A stretch of 37,138 bases of DNA. It comes from Saccharospirillum salsuginis. GTDB taxonomy: Bacteria > Pseudomonadota > Gammaproteobacteria > Pseudomonadales > Natronospirillaceae. The notes below the pieces were generated by a model that was not told the DNA's origin, made no database searches, and was given only the letters and a program-made list of their open reading frames with translations. Positions 1 through 7,437 of the stretch are shown here, in pieces. Every line of letters starts with the position of its first letter. The stretch's first letter is position 1. The stretch is taken from contig NZ_BMXR01000020.1 in assembly GCF_014651855.1 (NCBI RefSeq), forward strand, positions 1 through 37,138, written 5' to 3'. The position numbers and the translations under genes were made by a program.

Positions 1-362
1 GGTCGAAATACCAATTGCGGGTGCCGGAGGGCATTCTAACCAGCATGAACGAGCCTAAAACCAATGTGATGCCGGCAAAAAAATACTCTCACAGCCTCGG
101 TGCCGACCCTACGATTGGTGGTTTGTTGGTGCTTGAACGGTGTTTCCAATGCGAGTGCCGGATGCCGGGGGAGGCTTCCCCGGGGAAGTCGGCAGCCATG
201 GATGGCTGCCGTCTAGCCTACATGGACGTATTCACGGCGACCCCGGGGAAGCCTCCCCCGGCAGCCGGCACGGACCACGGGCACAACAACATACCCAGGC
301 ACCAAAACCGTGGCATCGTAGAATCCCAGTACCACGAACCAAGAAGCCAACTCTCCCGAGTA
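1..362. other. Non-coding left edge with structured repeat
   Basis: No convincing gene is seen here. The open frames crossing this stretch are mostly antisense continuations of cpdA and lack family resemblance. The main content is a long nested inverted repeat (164-262, listed separately). In enterobacteria an esterase (yqiA) and parE follow cpdA; neither is visible in these 362 bases, so either the conserved block ends here or the repeat has been inserted between cpdA and its next neighbour. Confidence 0.6.
164..262. repeat. Nested inverted repeat, REP/MITE-like
   Basis: Two perfect 22-base arms, 164-185 and 241-262, are exact reverse complements (left arm begins GCCGGGGGAGG, right arm ends CCTCCCCCGGC). 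Between them sits a second perfect dyad at 191-210, with arms GGCAGCCAT and ATGGCTGCC separated by GG. The element is about 100 bases long, intergenic and just downstream of cpdA. It could act as a bidirectional transcription end or be a non-autonomous mobile repeat; only one copy lies in the window, so mobility is inference. Confidence 0.75.
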
Positions 363-1163
363 TCAGTAACCTTTAACGGAGTAGTCGATCTCGAAGTCGA
401 CGCCTTCGATGCGGGTGAGGCCGGTGTCGATGGTGCCGTCGGCGTTCAGGTCGAGCCAGCGGTAGCCTGGGCCCTGGTGGTCGATCGAGAAGTCGTGGGT
501 ACCCGGTTCAAACTGGACGCAGGTGGACGGTGTGGAGATGTAGCGGACGCCGTCGATCATCTGGTCGCTGTTCTGGTGTACATGCCCCCAGAGGACCACT
601 CTGACATTGGTGTGCCGTTTCAGCACCCGATGCAGGGCATCCTTGTTCTTGATGCCGATCTTGTCCATCCAGGTGCTGCCCATGTCGAGCGGGTGGTGGT
701 GGAAGGTGACCAGGGCGTGCTTGTCGGCGTGCTGGGTCAGCAGCCGGTCGAGCAGGGCGAGCTGATCCGGGCCCAGGTTGCCGTAGACTTTACCGGGGAC
801 AGTGGAGTCGAGCAGGATGACGACCCAGTCGTCGCTGGTGTAGACCGGACGGTCGATGGAGGTGCGGCCGTTTGACAAGGCCGCCTTCATATTGGCACGG
901 TCGTCATGGTTTCCCGCCGTCCAGCGGATGGGGGCCTTGAAACGGTCCACGTCGTGGATGAAGCGCTGATACGCTTCGACGGAGCCGTCCTGAGCGATGT
1001 CGCCTGTGGCCAGAATCAGGTCAATCCGGTCGCGTTCGGCTTCGATCCGCTCCAAGATCAGGTCGAGGCTGTATTGCGTATTCATGCCCAGCAAGGTGCC
1101 GTCCTGGCTGGCGTGAAGGTGACTGTCCGTTATCTGCACCAAATGTAGGGGCTGCTGCTTCAA
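363..1163 (-). CDS. cpdA: 3',5'-cyclic-AMP phosphodiesterase CpdA
   Basis: This 266-residue cytoplasmic metallophosphoesterase is predicted to hydrolyse cAMP to AMP and so tune CRP-dependent regulation. All class III phosphodiesterase metal motifs are visible: D13-x-H15, G54-D55, G84-N-H-D87, the H155-H-H157 run and G193-H-V-H196. Length matches the family (about 270). The start is a TTG at 1161-1163, supported by GGAAAG about six bases upstream; no upstream in-frame ATG fits better. It lies downstream of nudF and the DUF1249 gene on the same strand, the order known from E. coli, but a 245-base gap separates it from the DUF1249 gene, so it may have its own promoter. Identification is firm; exclusive cAMP specificity is assumed from the family and synteny. 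Confidence 0.93.
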   Translation of the reverse strand: MKQQPLHLVQITDSHLHASQDGTLLGMNTQYSLDLILERIEAERDRIDLILATGDIAQDGSVEAYQRFIHDVDRFKAPIRWTAGNHDDRANMKAALSNGRTSIDRPVYTSDDWVVILLDSTVPGKVYGNLGPDQLALLDRLLTQHADKHALVTFHHHPLDMGSTWMDKIGIKNKDALHRVLKRHTNVRVVLWGHVHQNSDQMIDGVRYISTPSTCVQFEPGTHDFSIDHQGPGYRWLDLNADGTIDTGLTRIEGVDFEIDYSVKGY

Positions 1164-1408
1164 AACGTCTTTCCACTGTCAACATAGGCTTGGGAGCGTG
1201 CGACCGTTCGAAGGGCGGGTGGTTATTGACCCCGTAATTAATTCGAACGGAGTTGGTCGATGGCTCCTTGGATCATTTTTACACAAGAAGTCTAGCCAAT
1301 GTAAGCGCGGATGCACGATTCGCGACCTGAGTCACTGCATTTGTGCGACTCCGGTTGAAGATGTCGGACAATCGATGGACATTTGTTCGAACAGCCGTCA
1401 AAAACCCG
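1164..1408. other. Gap between DUF1249 gene and cpdA
   Basis: This 245-base stretch is less GC-rich than its neighbours and holds no supported gene. It is the only place a dedicated cpdA promoter could lie, on the minus strand. I could not pick out convincing -35/-10 hexamers. Confidence 0.4.
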
Positions 1409-1852
1409 TCAGGACGGTGTCCATTCCCGCTCGGCGACGCCGTGACGCAGCAAGTGAGCCAGCCATTCACCGAGAAACACGTTGGCCTGGGCCTTTTCGT
1501 CGATCTGATACATCCGATCGTTGGGGTAGGGGTAGACGCCCGAGAGCTGGCGGCCGCTGTCCCAGGTGACGACTTCGGCCATGCGGGCGTCGTGGTACAT
1601 GCGTATGGTCAATTGAACCCGGTCCATCGGTTTGGGCAGGGCGGAGTTCTGTTTTATCAGGTTCACCGTGGAGGTGAATTTGAACCGTTCGATGATCTCG
1701 GCGTGCACCTGCACCGGCTCGTTGTTGCGACCGAACCACTGAAAGTCGTAGTGACTGTTCTTCAGCCCGCCCAGCAGCTTTTCCAGTCGCAGGAAATTGG
1801 CTTCGCTCAAGGCGTTCTGTTCGGGCAGGTCGGGTACGTAACGGCGGTTCAT
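1409..1852 (-). CDS. DUF1249 family protein (YqiB-like)
   Basis: This 147-residue cytoplasmic protein of unknown biochemical function belongs to the DUF1249 family. The start is the ATG at 1850-1852, giving MNRRYVPDLPEQ; the longer frame reaching to 1957 overlaps nudF and has a low-quality N-terminus. The body shows the family features: a short helical N-terminus, then a beta-rich region containing YDFQWFGRNN and YHDARMAEVV, and a C-terminal part ending in LAHLLRHGVAE. It begins 8 bases after the nudF stop, so the two are probably co-transcribed. The placement between nudF and cpdA is the same as in enterobacteria and is the main support for the call. Confidence 0.85.
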   Translation of the reverse strand: MNRRYVPDLPEQNALSEANFLRLEKLLGGLKNSHYDFQWFGRNNEPVQVHAEIIERFKFTSTVNLIKQNSALPKPMDRVQLTIRMYHDARMAEVVTWDSGRQLSGVYPYPNDRMYQIDEKAQANVFLGEWLAHLLRHGVAEREWTPS

Positions 1853-1860
1853 CAATGGGG

Positions 1861-2469
1861 TTAGGTGCTCCAGTCTGTGCGTAGTTGGTGTTCGTTTAAT
1901 TGTAGCCACTGCAACGCGATCAGCGCGGCGGCGTTGTTGATGGTGCCATCGGTGCACCAGTGATAGGCATCCGACAGGGGCACCCGGTGCACCCGGATGT
2001 CCTCGCCTTCGTGATCCAGTCCGTGAATGCCGCCAGCGTTTGTGCTGTCGACCTCGGCCACATAGAGGTAGACGCGTTCATTGGTGCCGCCGGGGGAGGG
2101 CAGGTAATGGGTTATGGGGTGCAGCCGTCCCAGTTCAAGTCCGGCTTCCTCGACGGCTTCGCGTCGGGCGACCTCTTCGGGCCGCTCGTCCTTGTCGATC
2201 AGGCCGGCGACCAGTTCCATCAACCAGGGGTTGTCTTCTTTGAGCGCACCGACGCGAAACTGTTCGACCAGCACGATGTGATCCGTTTTGAAATCGACGA
2301 GTAAAACACAGACGGCGTCGTGGCGGTCCATCATCTCACGCTGTATGGTGAGCTCCTCGCCCCGGAACGTCCGGTGAGCGATGGTCAGCCGATCCATGTG
2401 GTAGAAGCCCCGGTAGAGGGGTTCGGTCTCGACGATCCTGAAACTGAATTCGGCGGTGTCGCGCGTCAT
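1861..2469 (-). CDS. nudF: ADP-ribose pyrophosphatase (Nudix)
   Basis: This 202-residue Nudix hydrolase is predicted to cleave ADP-ribose to AMP and ribose 5-phosphate. A complete Nudix box is visible: G89 x5 E95 x7 R103-E104-x-x-E107-E108-x-G110. Just before it is the WLMELVAGL segment typical of ADP-ribose pyrophosphatases, and after it comes PSPGGTNERVYLYVAE, which contains the conserved SPG element. The start at 2467-2469 (MTRDTAEFSF) is chosen because GAGGAAGG precedes it at a good distance; a further 52 codons upstream are open but read as low-quality sequence. It is divergent from tolC with a 246-base shared regulatory region, and leads the DUF1249-cpdA block. Confidence 0.92.
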   Translation of the reverse strand: MTRDTAEFSFRIVETEPLYRGFYHMDRLTIAHRTFRGEELTIQREMMDRHDAVCVLLVDFKTDHIVLVEQFRVGALKEDNPWLMELVAGLIDKDERPEEVARREAVEEAGLELGRLHPITHYLPSPGGTNERVYLYVAEVDSTNAGGIHGLDHEGEDIRVHRVPLSDAYHWCTDGTINNAAALIALQWLQLNEHQLRTDWST

Positions 2470-2715
2470 GCCTTCCTCGGTGGTCGATGCTCGCCTGGGT
2501 CCGGCGGAGCGTGAAACAATGAAAGCGCACAGTATGGCACAAACCGACGCCATCGACCCGATGATCGGGCCGAATGGCCGAAGGCGCGGGTCAGTGACTT
2601 TTGGGGCTGTCGGCCGCCGGTCCAAGCGGCCACAATGCCCGCTATTTCGGGCTGACCACAGGGGCGCCAGCCGTCATAATGGCCCGTCCGGGAGCATCAC
2701 GGAGACAGGATAGAC
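2470..2715. promoter_or_regulatory. Divergent nudF/tolC intergenic region
   Basis: The 246 bases between the start codons of nudF (minus) and tolC (plus) must carry both promoters. There is no supported gene. GC-rich dyads such as the GGGGCTGTCGG area near 2602 are present, but no hexamer pair was strong enough to call. Confidence 0.45.
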
Positions 2716-4041
2716 ATGACGATGAAGGTTATATCACGAACGCTCGCCGGTGCCCTGGCACTGGTCGCGACAACCGGCGCCTGGGCACAGGTGTCACTGA
2801 TGGATGTGTATGAACAGGCGGTGACCAACGATCCGACCCTGGCGTTACAGCAGCTCAACCAGGACAACGCCCAAACACAGGTGACCAGCGGCTTCAGTAA
2901 CCTCCTGCCGCAGGTAAACGCGTCGGCGAACTACACCGTCTCCAGCACCGAGGATCCGACGCCGGACTTCGAAGACGGCAAATCCTACGGTGTGGGAGTG
3001 TCGGCCTCGCAAAAAATCTTCGCTCTGGCCGCGGTCGACGCCTATGAGGCCGTCAAGCTGAATGCGTCCAAGATCGAGATCGAGACCGAATCCGCCCGCC
3101 AGGACCTGATCGTGCGTGTGGCCGAAGCCTACATCAACGTACTGCGCGCGCGCGATGCCCGGGACTCGGCCGAGACCCAGCTGACGGCGGTGGAGCGTCA
3201 ATACGAGCAAACCGAACAGCGCTATGAAGTCGGTCTGGTCACCGTGACCGATGTCATGGACGCCCAGGCCACGCTGGATGAAACCCGGGTCGCGCTGATC
3301 GACGCCCGCAGCCAATACGACATCTCGCTGCAGAATCTCTCGGTGCTCACCGGCCAAATACCGGACGAGGTCATGCTTCTGGGCGACCGACTGCCGATCG
3401 AAACCCCGGTCGAGGGTGGTCAGGATCGCTGGATCGAAGTGGCTCTGGAGCGTCATCCCGACATACTGGCTGCCTTGAAAGGACTGGAATCCGGCGAGCG
3501 TGAACTGAGCGCGCGGCGCAACAACCGCCTGCCGACGGTGACCGCCAACGCCGACATCAATTATGGCGGCAGCGACCAGGAAATCGGCGACCCCGATTTT
3601 TCCGATCGCATCAGCAGTTCGGTCCGGCTGACGGTATCGGTTCCGCTCTACACCGGCGGTGCCACCTCGGCCGAGATCGTCTCCCGAGGCATCAGAAACA
3701 ACATCGCCGAACAACAACTTGAATTGCTCAAGCGTAATATTTCGGTACAGGTCGGCAATTTGTATCGCCAGGTGCGGACCGATGCCCAGAACATCGCGGC
3801 CCAGGAACAGGTGGTAAAATCCCGCGAGAGCGCGCTGCAGGCCACCGAGGTCGGTTACGAAGTGGGCACCCGCAACATCGTCGAAGTGCTCAATGCCCAG
3901 CAGGCCGTCTTCGCGGCGCGCCAGGCGTACGCGAATGCGCGGTACGATTATCTGATCGATCGCCTCAAGCTGAAGCAGGCGGCGGGTCAATTGAGCGAAG
4001 AAGATCTGAAAGCCATCGAATCCTTTCTCGTCATGAACTGA
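2716..4041 (+). CDS. tolC: TolC family outer membrane channel
   Basis: This 441-residue outer membrane efflux protein is the trimeric exit duct for type I secretion and tripartite drug efflux. It has a signal peptide (residues 1-24, cleavage near AWA/Q), then two related halves, each with long periplasmic alpha-helices and two beta strands. The repeated helical signatures are visible as RVAEAYINVLRARD and VGNLYRQVRTDAQN, and the pair YEVGLVTVTDVMDAQATL / YEVGTRNIVEVLNAQQAV is diagnostic of TolC. Length is close to mature TolC without the long C-terminal tail of E. coli. Divergence from nudF supports orthology. A perfect hairpin lies just downstream. Confidence 0.95.
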   Translation: MTMKVISRTLAGALALVATTGAWAQVSLMDVYEQAVTNDPTLALQQLNQDNAQTQVTSGFSNLLPQVNASANYTVSSTEDPTPDFEDGKSYGVGVSASQKIFALAAVDAYEAVKLNASKIEIETESARQDLIVRVAEAYINVLRARDARDSAETQLTAVERQYEQTEQRYEVGLVTVTDVMDAQATLDETRVALIDARSQYDISLQNLSVLTGQIPDEVMLLGDRLPIETPVEGGQDRWIEVALERHPDILAALKGLESGERELSARRNNRLPTVTANADINYGGSDQEIGDPDFSDRISSSVRLTVSVPLYTGGATSAEIVSRGIRNNIAEQQLELLKRNISVQVGNLYRQVRTDAQNIAAQEQVVKSRESALQATEVGYEVGTRNIVEVLNAQQAVFAARQAYANARYDYLIDRLKLKQAAGQLSEEDLKAIESFLVMN

Positions 4042-4049
4042 TCCGAATG

Positions 4050-4076
4050 GCCACCGGTTGCGTAACCGGTGGCTTT
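4050..4076 (+). terminator. Hairpin downstream of tolC
   Basis: A perfect 10-bp stem, GCCACCGGTT (4050-4059) pairing with AACCGGTGGC (4064-4073) around a GCGT loop, begins 8 bases after the tolC stop. It is followed by TTTGCGT, a short T tail, so it is a plausible intrinsic terminator. Confidence 0.7.
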
Positions 4077-4149
4077 GCGTACAGGGAGGTACGAACCTCT
4101 GCGGGCACCGGGATGTGCATGAACCGCCACTTTAAGGATCCCGTCCGTT

Positions 4150-4809
4150 ATGCTGACCGTTCACCATCTGGAATATTCCCGTTCCCACCGCATTCTCTGG
4201 CTGCTCGAAGAGCTGGGGTTGCCCTACGAGATCAAACACTACCGGCGGACCCGGGCGTTTCTGGCGCCGAAGGAGCTGAAAGCGGTGCACCCGCTCGGCA
4301 AATCCCCCGTGGTGACCTGGGACGACAAGACCCTGGCCGAGTCCGGTGCGATACTGCAATATCTCGCCGACACCCATCCGGACGCCGGTCTTGCGCTGCC
4401 CGTGGATGACCCGGCTTATGCGGACTATCTGTATTGGCTGCACGCGGCCGAGGGCTCGCTGATGCCCTGGCTGGTGATGAAACTGGTGTTTCAGCGCGTG
4501 CCCAAAGCCCCGATGCCGTTCTTCATTCGCCCGGTGGCTCGAAGCCTCAGCGAACGGGTGGTTGGCACCTTTATTCAGCCCAATATCGACAACCACCTCG
4601 CCCTGATCGAATCCTGGCTCGAGGACCGTTCCTGGTTTGCGGGCAACCGGATGACCCTGGCGGACATCCAGATGAGCTATCCGCTGGAAGCCGCCTCCGC
4701 CCGGGCGAATCTGGATAAATACCCCGCCGTAAAGGCGTATCTGGAACGGATTCGGGAGTTGCCGGCGTACCAGACAGCGCTTGAAAAGGGCGGAGCGCCG
4801 ACGCCCTGA
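4150..4809 (+). CDS. Glutathione S-transferase family protein
   Basis: This 219-residue cytoplasmic protein has a classic two-domain GST layout. The N-terminal thioredoxin-like domain spans residues 1-80, with the YSRSHRILWLLEELGLPYE start, the cis-proline element GKSPVV and the ESGAI glutathione-binding turn. The helical C-terminal domain contains NRMTLADIQMSYPLE, the N-capping/hydrophobic staple region, and the YPAVKAYLERI helix. It resembles the bacterial/fungal subgroup that conjugates small electrophiles; the actual substrate is unknown. It is a single gene, read from an ATG with AAGGA about 11 bases upstream, and is followed by a strong hairpin. Confidence 0.88.
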   Translation: MLTVHHLEYSRSHRILWLLEELGLPYEIKHYRRTRAFLAPKELKAVHPLGKSPVVTWDDKTLAESGAILQYLADTHPDAGLALPVDDPAYADYLYWLHAAEGSLMPWLVMKLVFQRVPKAPMPFFIRPVARSLSERVVGTFIQPNIDNHLALIESWLEDRSWFAGNRMTLADIQMSYPLEAASARANLDKYPAVKAYLERIRELPAYQTALEKGGAPTP

Positions 4810-4822
4810 CGGCTGAATAAGC

Positions 4823-4845
4823 GGTCGCGCACGGCGTGCGCGACC
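4823..4845 (+). terminator. Hairpin downstream of GST gene
   Basis: A perfect 10-bp stem, GGTCGCGCAC (4823-4832) and GTGCGCGACC (4836-4845), with a GGC loop, starts 13 bases after the GST stop. No T-run follows on the plus strand, so termination is likely but not certain. Confidence 0.55.
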
Positions 4846-5140
4846 CAAAACCTCCCGGCCACTCCCTTTATGCCAACAGGTCATAAATTGGTATCTAAAA
4901 GAGTGAGCTTATAGACACTTCCCACGGTCATTCTTCTCAAAACACCGCTCGAAAACACCATAAATGTGAACCAGTTAACATAATAGAAAAGGTTCGCCTT
5001 TTTAGACCGCCCCTCGCTGTGTATAAATTTTAAACGCCAATCGTCAAATGGTTTTAGATTGGTATTAATCGCAGTCCGGTCCCAGCGATGCGACCGAGGA
5101 TTAACAATAAAAAACAACGAGCGATGCAGGTTCAAACACT
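4846..5140. promoter_or_regulatory. AT-rich chitinase upstream region
   Basis: This is a markedly AT-richer stretch than the flanking genes and probably holds the promoter of the first chitinase. A small hairpin with a stable TTCG loop lies at 4987-5002 (AAAAGG / CCTTTT). A TATAAA at about 5023 could serve as a -10 element, though its -35 partner is unclear. The 84-codon frame on the minus strand here looks random and is not called as a gene. Confidence 0.4.
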
Positions 5141-7240
5141 ATGAAAACACAAAGCTTTCTTATCGGCGGTGCCGGGGTTCTGTTGAGCGCAGGCCTGATG
5201 GCGGCACCGGCCAAACCCGTCATCAGCTGGATGCCCGCCGAGGTGGCGGACGGAGCCGATACCTCCGTCGCCTGGGACATGTGGTGGGGCGAAAACGGCA
5301 CCTCCTGGAATCTGACCGGCAATGGCGCCGATCTGTGCGAGGGCAGCCTGACGCCAAACGGTACCAATGCCCAGAGTGGCAGCTGCACCGTGGATCTTAC
5401 GGCCGGCAGTCACGAACTGATCGTTAACCTCTGCAACGACAGCGGTTGCACCGCCAGTGACCCCAAATCCCTGACCGTCGCCGGTGGTGATTCCGGTGGC
5501 GACGATGGCGGCGATACCGGCGGTGGCGATGACGGCGGTGACGGTGACACGGGTGGTGGCGACGACAGCGCAACCGCCCCGGCCGCGCCGACCGTCGGCT
5601 GGCTGGGCGATCAGACGATGTCCAACGGCGAAGCCAATTTCACCGTTGGCTGGAACATGTGGTGGGGCGAAAACGGCACCGAGTGGCGCTTGCTGGAAAA
5701 CGGCGTCGAGATCTACAGCGCCAGCCTGACCGCGAACACCCCCAATGCCCAGAGCGGCAGTGTGGGCGTGACCGTCACCGAAGCCGGTGACTACAGCTAC
5801 GCGGTATCACTGTGCAACGGCGACGTCTGCACCGATTCCGCCACCAGCACCATCACCGTGGCCGCGGGTTCCGGTGGTGGCGACGACGGCGGCGGTGATG
5901 ACGGCGGCGACACCGGGGACTTCGATCCGTGGACCGACCTGGACATGACCGGTTGGCCACACCCGTTGAAGCAGAACAATCAGCCGTACGACACCCAGGC
6001 CGCCGGCAAACAGGTAGGCGCCTATTTCGTCGAGTGGGGCATCTATGGCCGCGACTATCAGCCGTCCGATATTCCGGCCGAGAACCTGACCCATCTCTAC
6101 TACGGCTTTATCCCGATTTGTGGTCCGAACAGCTCGCTGCAGGACGCCAACCCGAGCGGTTACAGCGCTCTGGTGAGTCAGTGCGAAGGCAAGCAGGATT
6201 ATGAAGTCGTGGTGCACGACAAGTTCGCCGCGCTGGAGAAATCCTACCCGGGCGATCAGTGGGATCAGCCGATTCGCGGCATATTCGCGCAGATGTACCG
6301 CCTGAAACAGGCGCATCCGGATCTGGTCATCCTGCCGTCCGTCGGTGGCTGGACGCTGTCCGACCCGCTGTACGACATAGGCACCGACCCGGCCGCGCGC
6401 CAGGTTTTCATCGACTCGATGATCGCCTTCATCAAGAAGTACGACTTCTTCGACGGCATCGACATCGACTGGGAATTCCCTGGTGGCGGTGGCGCCAACC
6501 CGGACCTGGGCAGCCCCGAAGACGGCCAGGGTTTTGTAACCCTGATGCAGGAACTGCGGGTCGCACTGGATGAGCTGGAAGCCGAAACCGGTCGCACCTA
6601 TCAACTGACCGCCGCCATGAGCGGGGGCGTCGAGAAGCTGAGCGCTGTCGGCGATGGCTGGGACGACGCGGCCCAGGTGATGGACCACATCAACCTGATG
6701 ACCTACGACTACTACGGCGCCTGGAACAACGTATTGGGCCACCAGACCGGCCTGTATCCGGCTCCGGATGCCGCCAAGCCGGGCTTCAGCGCCCACGAAG
6801 CCGTGCAGTACATGCTCAGTGAAAACGTACCGCCGCAAAAACTCAGCCTTGGTGTGGCCATGTACGGTCGCGGCTGGAAAGGTGTCACCGGAGGTCAGCC
6901 CGACTATCCGTTCACCGGCACCGGCGGCGGCGCCATCGAAGGCAGCTGGGAAGCCGGCATCCAGGACTACAAGGACATCGAGTCCGAGGTCATGGGCGGC
7001 CCGGCCGGCGACGGCATCAACGGCTACCAGGTCTACTGGGACGACACCGCCCAAGCCAGCTACGCCTGGGATTACACCAACGGCAACCTGCTCACCTTCG
7101 ACACCCAGCGCTCCGTCGAAGCCAAGGGCGACTACGTGCTGCAAAACAACCTCGGCGGCCTCTTCGCCTGGGAAATCGACGCGGACAACGGCCACATCCT
7201 GAATTCGATGAATTCCGGGTTGGGTAATCCGCAGCAGTAA
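5141..7240 (+). CDS. Secreted GH18 chitinase, duplicated N-terminal domains
   Basis: This 699-residue exported endochitinase is predicted to hydrolyse beta-1,4-N-acetylglucosamine polymers. Order: signal peptide (about 1-21), a ChiA-N-like beta-sandwich (about 24-114), a Gly/Asp linker (115-142), a second copy of the same domain (148-241), another Gly/Asp linker (242-260), then a GH18 TIM barrel (about 290-690). The catalytic motif D438-G-I-D-I-D443-W-E445 is intact, with E445 the acid/base. The LPSVGGWTLSD strand, LMTYDYYGAW and the C-terminal GLFAWEIDADNG tryptophan are also present. Both N-terminal copies share MWWGENGT. The barrel most resembles the Serratia ChiA type. No CBM5/12 is present, unlike its downstream neighbour. 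Confidence 0.93.
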   Translation: MKTQSFLIGGAGVLLSAGLMAAPAKPVISWMPAEVADGADTSVAWDMWWGENGTSWNLTGNGADLCEGSLTPNGTNAQSGSCTVDLTAGSHELIVNLCNDSGCTASDPKSLTVAGGDSGGDDGGDTGGGDDGGDGDTGGGDDSATAPAAPTVGWLGDQTMSNGEANFTVGWNMWWGENGTEWRLLENGVEIYSASLTANTPNAQSGSVGVTVTEAGDYSYAVSLCNGDVCTDSATSTITVAAGSGGGDDGGGDDGGDTGDFDPWTDLDMTGWPHPLKQNNQPYDTQAAGKQVGAYFVEWGIYGRDYQPSDIPAENLTHLYYGFIPICGPNSSLQDANPSGYSALVSQCEGKQDYEVVVHDKFAALEKSYPGDQWDQPIRGIFAQMYRLKQAHPDLVILPSVGGWTLSDPLYDIGTDPAARQVFIDSMIAFIKKYDFFDGIDIDWEFPGGGGANPDLGSPEDGQGFVTLMQELRVALDELEAETGRTYQLTAAMSGGVEKLSAVGDGWDDAAQVMDHINLMTYDYYGAWNNVLGHQTGLYPAPDAAKPGFSAHEAVQYMLSENVPPQKLSLGVAMYGRGWKGVTGGQPDYPFTGTGGGAIEGSWEAGIQDYKDIESEVMGGPAGDGINGYQVYWDDTAQASYAWDYTNGNLLTFDTQRSVEAKGDYVLQNNLGGLFAWEIDADNGHILNSMNSGLGNPQQ

Positions 7241-7247
7241 GGTCGAA

Positions 7248-7271
7248 GCCGCGCCCGGCTACGGGCGCGGC
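7248..7271 (+). terminator. Hairpin after first chitinase
   Basis: GCCGCGCCCG (7248-7257) pairs perfectly with CGGGCGCGGC (7262-7271) around GCTA, 8 bases after the stop codon. It is very GC-rich; only a short TGT follows, so this is a probable rather than certain terminator. Confidence 0.6.
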
Positions 7272-7285
7272 TGTAGCACGGTACT

Positions 7286-7397
7286 TGTAGGGCGGAAGAG
7301 CGAAGCGTTATCCGCCGTTATTCGGACTGTGGCAAGGGTGGAGATCACTGCCACGGTACTAAACGGCAGATAACGCCTACGGCTCTTCTGCCCTACA
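7286..7397. repeat. GTAGGGCGG-type inverted repeat between chitinases
   Basis: Imperfect 34-36-base arms face each other: the left begins TGTAGGGCGGAAGAGCG (7286 on) and the right ends CTCTTCTGCCCTACA (to 7397). The arm interiors GCGTTATCCGCCGTT and AACGGCAGATAACGC also correspond. In the centre a smaller dyad, GTGGCA / TGCCAC, folds on its own. The element fills most of the gap between the two chitinase genes and belongs to the same structural class as the repeats at 10582, 10659, 25051 and 25158. Confidence 0.75.
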
Positions 7398-7437
7398 GCC
7401 CCAACACCTTTAGTCCAACAAACACCAAGGACCCATC

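Noticed and set aside
1..34. Possible minus-strand gene start at the left edge (ATG at 32-34, MPSGTRNWYFD)
   Set aside because: Only 11 codons are visible and there is no good ribosome site; it does not resemble the start of yqiA or parE, so it cannot be supported.
15..875. Long plus-strand open frame (286 codons) over cpdA
   Set aside because: It is antisense to a well-supported cpdA gene and has no family-like sequence; such frames are expected in high-GC DNA.
4881..5135. 84-codon minus-strand frame upstream of the first chitinase
   Set aside because: It lies in AT-rich promoter-like DNA, has no ribosome site and overlaps the chitinase leader region.
5490..5570. Gly/Asp-coding repeats in the chitinase looked like a DNA satellite
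   Set aside because: They are in frame and encode a flexible inter-domain linker; the second linker at about 5870-5920 has the same composition.
5807..7195. Long minus-strand open frame (462 codons) over the first chitinase
   Set aside because: It is antisense to the catalytic barrel, rich in Val/Ala/Gly as typical of mirror frames, without motifs or a ribosome site.
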